Of a stretch of 5,879 nt of DNA, positions 1 to 5,268 are shown in pieces. The DNA is from Chromatiales bacterium. Lineage in GTDB: Bacteria > Pseudomonadota > Gammaproteobacteria > Chromatiales > Chromatiaceae. The position numbers and the translations under genes are program-made. The stretch lies in contig JAKSCN010000329.1 of the NCBI GenBank assembly GCA_022360595.1, positions 1-5,879 of the forward strand. The letters run 5' to 3'. The notes below the pieces were generated by a model. The model was not told the DNA's origin. It saw only the letters and a program-made list of their open reading frames with translations, and ran no database searches. Position 1 is the stretch's first letter; the number at the start of each line of letters is the position of its first letter.

Positions 1-1
1 C

Positions 2-229
2 TGCATCATGGACCCCATCTCGGTGGCCAGCTACTGCTCATACGCCCAGCCAGGCAAGGTGCTTTTCAGGCGCTTTGAACCCGATATTCCACTTAAGGTA
101 GGCATCCTCCACCCCGCCGAGAGCCCAAAATCACTCATTGCCATAAAATTTGCCGATCAGTTGCGCGCTCGCATTGAAGCCCTGGAAAAAGAGCCGGAAA
201 AGCTGTTGGCATGGGGGGAAGAGAGATAA
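2..229 (+). CDS. LysR-family transcriptional regulator, C-terminal fragment (partial at left edge)
   Basis: The frame is open to the left edge (codons for Cys-Ile precede the Met at position 8) and ends at TAA 227-229, so this is the 3' end of a longer gene and the Met at 8 is probably internal. The visible 75 residues resemble the end of a LysR substrate-binding domain: a segment on ligand-dependent strands (VLFRRFEPDIPLKVGILHP), then a Ser-Pro-Lys-Ser turn, then a C-terminal amphipathic helix (FADQLRARIEALEKEPEKL). No DNA-binding domain is in the window, so the target genes and effector are unknown. It runs convergently toward the rhombosortase gene with a 74-bp gap, so it need not be functionally linked to it. 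The family assignment rests on the general pattern of the LysR tail. An unrelated regulator or enzyme end is possible. Confidence 0.62.
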   Translation, partial: CIMDPISVASYCSYAQPGKVLFRRFEPDIPLKVGILHPAESPKSLIAIKFADQLRARIEALEKEPEKLLAWGEER

Positions 230-303
230 CTGCGAGCAGAAAGCCTTTCATTGTCGGTAACACTTGGAAGCCAATACTGTTTGAGCCATCCTATTAGAGT
301 CTG
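230..303. other. Short intergenic gap between convergent genes
   Basis: This is the 74-bp space between the LysR-like stop and the rhombosortase stop. Only 4-bp stems are present (for example CTGC-GA-GCAG at 230-239), with no T-tract, so no intrinsic terminator can be supported for either gene. Confidence 0.5.
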
Positions 304-900
304 TTAACACGCTCTTGACTGCCGCTGCTGAATAATCAAAAACAGCACAGCAGCCGCTACTCCAGCCACATGCGCACTGGGCAGACTGGGCCACGCGGTG
401 TTGGTAAAGAGTGCTTGGTTCGACACCAATTCAACAATCATCTTGGCAACAACTGCCAAACCACTCACAAACAGCAGTGGATGCGCACCTCCTTTCCATA
501 ACTGGTGAAAAAGCAGCACCAGCAGTGTGTGGTTTATGCCGGATAATCCGCAGTAGTAGAGCAGTTCGGGTTCACCCCACCATAACCAGCCGCCGATCAC
601 GAGGAAACCCGCACTAAGCCCACTCAAGATCAACCGGCGTGACTGCTGTTCCAACATACCGGCAATCACCACAAAAGCGACGATATCCCACTGCAGGTGG
701 CTGAGATCACTATGGACAAAGTGGCCGGTGAACAATCGCCACCACTCACCCTGCCCGATAGCGATCCGGTCAAATACCCAGGCGGGAGCGGCAGGCCCAG
801 CCCAAAGATAGAGACCAACTGCAAAGGTCCCGATGAGTAAAGTAAGCCACGGCAGCTTCAGGCTGCCATGGCTTGTCACCTTATGGAGATCAACTAACAT
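304..900 (-). CDS. rrtA: Rhombosortase (rhomboid-family intramembrane serine protease, GlyGly-CTERM processing)
   Basis: This is a predicted inner-membrane serine protease of the rhombosortase branch of rhomboids, which cleaves proteins carrying a C-terminal GlyGly-CTERM tail. Read from ATG 898-900 it is 198 residues, a usual size for the family, with about six hydrophobic segments. The active site is visible: Ser120 in G-L-S-G (118-121) and His177 in SAHVAG near the C-terminus. The GEWWRLFTGHFVH stretch (51-63) matches the rhomboid L1/TM2 region, and His63 and His68 align with GlpG His145 and His150. The GlpG oxyanion Asn154 position is Asp72 here. The start overlaps the end of the VIT/vWA gene by 11 bp (890-900), which implies co-transcription and probably translational coupling, since no convincing ribosome binding site precedes it. 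An upstream TTG at 937-939 would add 13 residues and is less likely. The adjacent gene supplies its obvious substrate. Confidence 0.9.
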   Translation of the reverse strand: MLVDLHKVTSHGSLKLPWLTLLIGTFAVGLYLWAGPAAPAWVFDRIAIGQGEWWRLFTGHFVHSDLSHLQWDIVAFVVIAGMLEQQSRRLILSGLSAGFLVIGGWLWWGEPELLYYCGLSGINHTLLVLLFHQLWKGGAHPLLFVSGLAVVAKMIVELVSNQALFTNTAWPSLPSAHVAGVAAAVLFLIIQQRQSRAC

Positions 901-2974
901 CACGTCTGGCAACGCGATTGCGCTGGATAAACAACCCAATCAGCGGCAACAGCAGTAACAGACTCCAGACATCCATCGCTCCACCGCCGCTACTGTGACT
1001 GGGACGGGACTGGGTGTACATCGGCTGCTGAGTATCCACACGGCGTGACACCGCTTGGCGTTGCGCACGCTGCTGTTGAGCCGCCTGCTCCACAGTAAGG
1101 CGTTGCTGATTGCGACGCTCGATACCACGGGCTTGATACTGCTCCTCACGCAACACCACCATGGAGGTGTTATTGGTGACCAGACTGTACTCCAGGGCAA
1201 TATCGGTAGCGGCCCGTTTCAGATCCGCCTTCTCACCAAAGTCCTCCATCTCGGCCTGTAGCTGTTCGATGGTCGCATAGGCCCAGAGGCGTTCCAGTTC
1301 TGGGTTCTCATCACTGCTTGCTGGAAAGGCGAAGCGTGTACTGTAGTTCTTGTCAGTACCTGAAATACGCCCCTCCAGCTCAACATCCGCCATACCCTCG
1401 CCCCAGTAGTGACCAAAGATGGTCAACTGCTGGCCACGATAGAGACTACCTATTTCTTGGGGTGTGATATCGGCGGTCTTCACACCTTTGATTCTCAGCT
1501 CGACACCATGCAACGCTTGATGAGTGACTTTACTGACCACCGCCAGCAACTGACCAACGATGTCATCGCTGTTGGAGATACTCACGGCAAAACCACCCGA
1601 AGCCTTGGTCATCGCCTCCAGCATGGGACGGTTGGCACTGTTGCCCATGATGAAGGTAAACAGGCGAGCATCGTGCTTCTTGATCAGTTCAATAAATTTA
1701 CGTTGCTGGGTTTCACCAACATTGGCGACACCGTCGGTGACCAACACGATACCACTGGTGCGATCGGCATCCAGCGCCTTCAAACCGCGCTTCAGTCCTG
1801 CATAAAGATTGGTGCCACTGCCGGGTTGGATACCCGCTACTTCAGCGCTGTAGCGCAACACCGCCTCTGGTGTGGCATTGACATAGCCGCTGGTCAGTTC
1901 ATGCGTGCTTTTATTGAACAGAATAATGCGGAAGCGGTCTTCCGGACGCAGCTTGCCCAGGGCACGCTCGACACCATCAGCCAGGGTGGCGTATTTGCCG
2001 TTCATCGAGCCGGAGATATCCAGAACGAAGACCCAGTCGCGTCCTTCGATGATAGGCTGCAGATCATCCCCCGGCGTGATGGTCAGCATGAAGGTGCCAC
2101 GCTGGCTGGCATCCGGTTTGTAGGTAACCAGATCAACACTGCCTGGGAGATTATCCTGCAGACGCCAGTAGACAACGAGGTCTTTATCCAAGGTAAACGC
2201 CGCCTGGTTCTGTGGCTGTTGCGGATTAAAGTTGTTGCCCTGAGGAGCGCCCTCCTCGGCCAACTGGCTGTTATTGCCGCTCACCAGCTCAACCAGCCAA
2301 TCTCCATCCGGTAACTGCTGAACCAGCGCATTGGGTTGATTGGGCAGACGCAGTGCATCTACCGGATAGGAGGAGCGCAGCAGCAACTTGAAGCTGAAGT
2401 GCTCTTTGACTGTTTCTGTAGCTGTCCAGAACGCCAGCTTCTCCTCATCGACACCACCCTCTTCCAGCGGATAGAGGTAACGGCCAATACCAGTATCGAT
2501 TGCGGCAGCCTGCATGTAGACCAGGCGAATCCGGGTGTCCTGTCCGGCCCGCACTGGAGATACGCTAATATCGAAGGTCTTGTAGCTGTCCTTTTCCGTG
2601 ATACCGGCTTCACGCCCGGCCGCCTTCTCCTCCTCATAGATCTGGCGCGCCTGCTGCTTCTCCAGCACCTCGCCAGAGACCGGCTGACCGTCGATCCAGA
2701 GGGTAAATTCAGAGACAACGCCATGCTCCGGCACCGGGAAGGAGTAGATCGCTTCGAGGTCCTGGTTATGGGGGTTGTGGAAGGTCTGCTCGACCGTTGT
2801 GATGGCATAACCGTCTTCGATCACCACCGAGACCTGGTGGCTTTTAATCTCCAGCGGTGGCAGACGCCCATCACTGGGGGTTAGCAGTCCAGCCGCCTGA
2901 CCGACACCACTGATCAGCAGCAGTGCAGCGAGCAGAATCAGTTGCCAGGGAGCACTCTCTTTTCCTGTTCTCAT
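890..2974 (-). CDS. Secreted VIT + von Willebrand A domain protein with GlyGly-CTERM tail (sortase-target-like)
   Basis: This is a 694-residue exported surface protein. Residues 1-27 form a signal peptide (basic start, hydrophobic LILLAALLLISGVG, cleavage near GQA-A). A VIT domain spans about 39-157, with the typical EAIYSFPVPEHGVV and an acidic/basic helix followed by SPVRAGQ. A vWA domain spans about 312-482 with an intact metal-ion site: DISGS (Asp319, Ser321, Ser323), Thr388 in GSGTN, and Asp414 in TDG. A Gln/Arg-rich linker (about 615-655) leads to SSGGG (661-665), a hydrophobic helix (about 667-683) and a basic RNRVARR end, the three-part GlyGly-CTERM signal. No LPXTG-like motif is present. 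The ATG at 2972-2974 is chosen because GGAG lies 6 nt upstream. A GTG at 2996-2998 would add eight residues, run through that ribosome binding site and fall inside a palindrome. The family resembles the marine proteobacterial sortase targets. The ligand is unknown, and adhesion or matrix binding is an inference. Confidence 0.92.
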   Translation of the reverse strand: MRTGKESAPWQLILLAALLLISGVGQAAGLLTPSDGRLPPLEIKSHQVSVVIEDGYAITTVEQTFHNPHNQDLEAIYSFPVPEHGVVSEFTLWIDGQPVSGEVLEKQQARQIYEEEKAAGREAGITEKDSYKTFDISVSPVRAGQDTRIRLVYMQAAAIDTGIGRYLYPLEEGGVDEEKLAFWTATETVKEHFSFKLLLRSSYPVDALRLPNQPNALVQQLPDGDWLVELVSGNNSQLAEEGAPQGNNFNPQQPQNQAAFTLDKDLVVYWRLQDNLPGSVDLVTYKPDASQRGTFMLTITPGDDLQPIIEGRDWVFVLDISGSMNGKYATLADGVERALGKLRPEDRFRIILFNKSTHELTSGYVNATPEAVLRYSAEVAGIQPGSGTNLYAGLKRGLKALDADRTSGIVLVTDGVANVGETQQRKFIELIKKHDARLFTFIMGNSANRPMLEAMTKASGGFAVSISNSDDIVGQLLAVVSKVTHQALHGVELRIKGVKTADITPQEIGSLYRGQQLTIFGHYWGEGMADVELEGRISGTDKNYSTRFAFPASSDENPELERLWAYATIEQLQAEMEDFGEKADLKRAATDIALEYSLVTNNTSMVVLREEQYQARGIERRNQQRLTVEQAAQQQRAQRQAVSRRVDTQQPMYTQSRPSHSSGGGAMDVWSLLLLLPLIGLFIQRNRVARRDVS

Positions 2975-2980
2975 CTCAAT

Positions 2981-2984
2981 CTCC
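2981..2984 (-). promoter_or_regulatory. Ribosome binding site of the VIT/vWA gene
   Basis: The minus strand reads GGAG here, followed by six bases and the ATG at 2974-2972. This decides the start codon against the GTG at 2998, which lies upstream of the site and has no Shine-Dalgarno sequence at a usable distance. Confidence 0.7.
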
Positions 2985-2990
2985 AATTTA

Positions 2991-3005
2991 TTAAACACCG
3001 TTTAA
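2991..3005. promoter_or_regulatory. Operator-like inverted repeat A
   Basis: TTAAACACCGTTTAA is a perfect 6-3-6 inverted repeat (TTAAAC / GTTTAA). It lies 17 bp upstream of the VIT/vWA start codon and just upstream of its ribosome binding site. It shares length, spacing and the C-N3-G core with repeats B and C in the same intergenic region. The likely ligand is the divergently encoded TetR-family protein (inference). Its position inside the leader suggests a roadblock or a block on a close promoter. Confidence 0.65.
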
Positions 3006-3014
3006 TTTGTCAGC

Positions 3015-3037
3015 AAAAAAGTGGCTCTCAAAGAGCC
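3015..3037 (-). terminator. Terminator-like hairpin with U-tract in the VIT/vWA leader
   Basis: On the minus strand, GGCTCT-TTG-AGAGCC (3037-3023) forms a perfect 6-bp stem with a 3-nt loop, followed after AC by six T residues (3020-3015). This is the layout of a short intrinsic terminator reading toward the VIT/vWA gene. If transcription of that gene starts upstream, near operators B and C, it would sit in the 5' leader and act as an attenuator. If the promoter lies downstream, it only blocks leftward read-through. The stem is short, so termination efficiency is uncertain. Confidence 0.45.
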
Positions 3038-3048
3038 TGGAAAAACAA

Positions 3049-3063
3049 TTGAACATCGTTCAG
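3049..3063. promoter_or_regulatory. Operator-like inverted repeat B
   Basis: TTGAACATCGTTCAG is a 6-3-6 inverted repeat with only the outermost pair mismatched (TTGAAC / GTTCAG). It matches repeats A and C in spacing and core. It lies in the middle of the divergent region, close to the start point expected for the leftward promoter. The proposed ligand is the adjacent TetR-family regulator (inference). Confidence 0.65.
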
Positions 3064-3069
3064 TTTTAA

Positions 3070-3098
3070 TTTCTAGCATAAAATTGAGCAGCGTTCAA
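3070..3098 (-). promoter_or_regulatory. Candidate promoter for the VIT/vWA-rrtA unit
   Basis: On the minus strand, TTGAAC (3098-3093) is followed after 17 bp by TAGAAA (3075-3070), a fair match to sigma-70 elements (four of six at each box). The predicted start near 3062 gives a leader of nearly 90 nt carrying operator B, the hairpin and operator A. The -35 element is one arm of operator C. It is the best leftward candidate found, but it is weak in the -10 box. Confidence 0.35.
3084..3098. promoter_or_regulatory. Operator-like inverted repeat C
   Basis: TTGAGCAGCGTTCAA is a 6-3-6 inverted repeat with one internal mismatch (TTGAGC / GTTCAA). Its left arm doubles as the -35 of the rightward promoter, and its right arm, read on the minus strand, as the -35 of the leftward candidate. 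A repressor bound here would shut both units at once. The proposed ligand is the adjacent TetR-family protein (inference). Confidence 0.65.
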
Positions 3099-3112
3099 TA
3101 TTTCGCTAAAAT
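3084..3112 (+). promoter_or_regulatory. Candidate promoter of the tetR-PLD unit
   Basis: TTGAGC (3084-3089), a 17-bp spacer and TAAAAT (3107-3112) make a good sigma-70 promoter. The predicted start near 3119 leaves a leader of about 25 nt before the TetR start codon. Operator C covers the -35 box, consistent with autorepression. Confidence 0.55.
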
Positions 3113-3143
3113 CACCTCCATAAACTTTTAACAGGTAGTGACC

Positions 3144-3743
3144 ATGGGCCGGCGTAGTGACCACAGTCGAGAAGAGATCCATCAACTCGCCCTGGAGGCG
3201 GCCGAGGCGATAGTCGCCGAGGGTGGCTATAAAGCGCTCTCCGCCCGCAAGGTGGCCAGCGCCATCGGCTATACCGTAGGCACTCTCTACCTGGTGTTTG
3301 AAAACCTCGACGATCTGATCTTCCAGCTCAATGGCCGCACCCTCGATCAGCTTTTTCAACGGATGTCCGAGCAGTGCAACAGCGGGCAATCGGGCAAAAC
3401 GCTACTCTGCACCATGGCGACCACCTATATCGATTATGCTGAACAGCATTCACCCCGCTGGAATATGCTGTTTGAGTACGTCGCGGAGAATGACAACGCG
3501 CTACCCGACTGGTATCTGGAGAAGCTGGGAGAGGTCTTTGGTCTTATCGAGCAGGTCCTCGCCACCACCCTGCCGGACCACGATGATCAGAGTATCAGCC
3601 AGGCAGCCCGCGTGTTATGGGCTAGTGTCCACGGTATCTGCATTCTGAAAATCCGCCAGCGCCTCAACCTGGCCGGTGGACAGAATACAGAAGAGATGGC
3701 GCATATGCTGATCAACAATTTTCTGGACGGTATGTCCCAATAA
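3144..3743 (+). CDS. TetR-family transcriptional repressor with WHG-type C-terminal domain
   Basis: This is a 199-residue one-component regulator of usual TetR length. Residues about 8-57 form the N-terminal helix-turn-helix (ALSARKVASAIGYTVGTLYLVFENLDDLI), with the typical GTLY recognition helix. The C-terminal ligand and dimer domain contains W-A-S-V-H-G (159-164), which matches the conserved WHG motif after which TetR_C_33 (PF13305) is named. The inducer cannot be read from the sequence. The ATG at 3144 is chosen because AGGT (3133-3136) lies 7 nt upstream. The GTG at 3138 would sit almost on that site. It is divergent from the VIT/vWA-rrtA unit and probably co-transcribed with the PLD gene 20 bp downstream. 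Three matching inverted repeats in its upstream region suggest that it represses itself and the divergent unit, as is common in the family. Confidence 0.9.
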   Translation: MGRRSDHSREEIHQLALEAAEAIVAEGGYKALSARKVASAIGYTVGTLYLVFENLDDLIFQLNGRTLDQLFQRMSEQCNSGQSGKTLLCTMATTYIDYAEQHSPRWNMLFEYVAENDNALPDWYLEKLGEVFGLIEQVLATTLPDHDDQSISQAARVLWASVHGICILKIRQRLNLAGGQNTEEMAHMLINNFLDGMSQ

Positions 3744-3763
3744 CATCCCACGGATAGGCAACC

Positions 3764-5251
3764 ATGTTGACAAGTCGGATATACAGTCGCGTTCTGTTTG
3801 CCCTACTACTGCTCACCACAACATTCGCTTGTGGTGCAAGCTCACCTGTTGAAGCACTGGCCCAGCAGGCGGCGGCCCATCCCAACCAAAGCGGCGCCTA
3901 TGTCCTGGAAAAAGGCGAAGAGTCGCTGCTGGCCCGGGCCTGGCTAACGGAAACAGCCACTCAGTCTATCGATATTCAGTACTTCATCTGGAGTACGGAT
4001 AACGTCGGCACCCTGGCCACCGAGGCCCTGCTGCGCGCCGCCGACCGTGGGGTTAAGGTGCGGGTCGTTGTCGATGACCTGCTTATCGATGCGGAGCCCG
4101 AAACGCTGCTGTCGATTGCCGCTCACCCCAATGTGGAGATCCGCATCTATAACCCGCAACACTCGGTAGGCGTATCGCTCTGGCAGCGGATTAAAAATCT
4201 GTTCAGCGACTTTCGTGGCTTCAACCAGCGCATGCATGACAAGAGTGTCATCTACGATCACACGGCGGCGATTACTGGCGGACGCAACATGGCTGATGAG
4301 TATTACGACTACAGCCACGAGTACAACTTCCGGGATCGTGATGTGCTGGTTGCGGGGCCGGTAGTGGAGAAGATGGAAGCCAGTTTTGAACGTTTCTGGC
4401 GCCACCCGCTGACGGTACCCATCGAGACGCTGCTTGCCGATGAACTAACCGAGCTGACCGTTGCGCAGCAAAGTGCCTATCGGGATTGGTTACACGCCTA
4501 TGCTCAGGATAGAAAAAACTTTTCACCTGCGGTGCGTCAGGCGCTTGAAGAGACAGGCGAAAACTTCTCGGCGTTGATCGCCCAATTAGCCTGGACAGAT
4601 ATCCGCTTTATTAGCGATATGCCGGGTAAAAACGGCGAGACGGACAATCTGTCCGGGGGCGGCGCCAGTACATCGGCCTTGATTGAGCTTATCACTCAAG
4701 CCAAACAGAACGTCACTATTCAAAGCCCTTACCTGGTAATGCCGGAGGGTGGGCTGGCACTTTTTCGTGACCTGATCCAACGTGGTGTAGAGGTTTCTAT
4801 TGTTACCAACTCCCTCGCCTCCACCGACAATCTGCAAGCCTTTTCAGGCTACTACAACCAGCGTCAGGAGCTGTTGGAGGCCGGTATCAAGATCTATGAA
4901 TTCAAACCCGACGCTCAGATCAGCAGGGAGTTGTCGGATCGCTCTGTCCCTTTTGGCGTTGAGCACACCCCGATCTTCTCACTGCATGCAAAATCACTGG
5001 TGGTCGATGGGGAGGTCACCTTCATCGGCACATTCAATCTGGATCCCCGTTCAGCCAACCTCAACACCGAGATCGGCATCTTCATCCACAATGAGCAGGT
5101 CGCCAAACAGATAGAGAGCGCCATCCAACAGGACATGGCGCCAGAGAATAGCTGGCAGGTGGGGTTGGAGAACCCGGAGGAGGATGTGGGGGTGCTCAAG
5201 TATCTGAAGCTGCAGTTCTGGCGGCTGTTTCCGTTGGAGCCGATTTTGTGA
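3764..5251 (+). CDS. Exported phospholipase D family protein, cardiolipin synthase C (ClsC/YmdC)-like
   Basis: This 495-residue enzyme has two complete HKD active sites. The first is His158-x-Lys160-x4-Asp165 followed by GGRN (172-175). The second is His408-x-Lys410-x4-Asp415 followed by G-T-F-N-L-D-P-R-S. Both halves are needed for the two-step phosphatidyl-enzyme reaction of this superfamily. Length and layout resemble E. coli ClsC (YmdC), which makes cardiolipin from phosphatidylethanolamine and phosphatidylglycerol, so action on membrane phospholipids is likely. Hydrolase or transferase activity cannot be told apart here. The N-terminus (basic start, LFALLLLTTTFA, then Cys23) is a signal peptide, perhaps of a lipoprotein, though Phe at -2 makes the lipobox atypical. 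The ATG at 3764 has AGG 5 nt upstream. The gene starts 20 bp after the TetR gene, in the same direction, and is probably under the same repressor. It ends 17 bp from a convergent gene. Confidence 0.88.
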   Translation: MLTSRIYSRVLFALLLLTTTFACGASSPVEALAQQAAAHPNQSGAYVLEKGEESLLARAWLTETATQSIDIQYFIWSTDNVGTLATEALLRAADRGVKVRVVVDDLLIDAEPETLLSIAAHPNVEIRIYNPQHSVGVSLWQRIKNLFSDFRGFNQRMHDKSVIYDHTAAITGGRNMADEYYDYSHEYNFRDRDVLVAGPVVEKMEASFERFWRHPLTVPIETLLADELTELTVAQQSAYRDWLHAYAQDRKNFSPAVRQALEETGENFSALIAQLAWTDIRFISDMPGKNGETDNLSGGGASTSALIELITQAKQNVTIQSPYLVMPEGGLALFRDLIQRGVEVSIVTNSLASTDNLQAFSGYYNQRQELLEAGIKIYEFKPDAQISRELSDRSVPFGVEHTPIFSLHAKSLVVDGEVTFIGTFNLDPRSANLNTEIGIFIHNEQVAKQIESAIQQDMAPENSWQVGLENPEEDVGVLKYLKLQFWRLFPLEPIL

Positions 5252-5268
5252 TGTCGAGGGCGATGTCG

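Noticed and set aside
898..939. TTG 939 as start of rrtA
   Set aside because: It gives a 13-residue extension that overlaps the GlyGly-CTERM coding region, and it has no ribosome binding site. The ATG at 900 gives a normal family length.
890..1120. LPXTG-like sortase signal at the end of the VIT/vWA protein
   Set aside because: I looked for one because the family often has it. The last 80 residues contain no LPxTG-like motif, only the Gly-rich GlyGly-CTERM signal, and no sortase gene is in the window.
1409..2884. Long antisense reading frames opposite the VIT/vWA gene (1409-2314 and 2336-2884, same plus-strand frame)
   Set aside because: They lie in exact codon register with the reverse complement of a well-supported gene, lack family-like sequence, and are broken by a stop near 2312. 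They are shadows of the real coding strand.
2972..2998. GTG 2998 as start of the VIT/vWA gene
   Set aside because: It would place the ribosome binding site and operator A inside the coding region and add a non-signal-like extension. The ATG at 2974 has GGAG at 6 nt.
3066..3389. Minus-strand frame of 107 residues over the start of the TetR gene
   Set aside because: It overlaps the clear helix-turn-helix coding region and the promoter zone and shows no recognisable domain.
3944..4405. Minus-strand frame of 153 residues inside the PLD gene
   Set aside because: The plus strand here encodes the first HKD motif with full family agreement. The antisense frame has no recognisable features.
5252..5268. 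Terminator between the convergent PLD and hypothetical genes
   Set aside because: The 17-bp gap holds only a short GATGTCG repeat and no stem with a T-tract.
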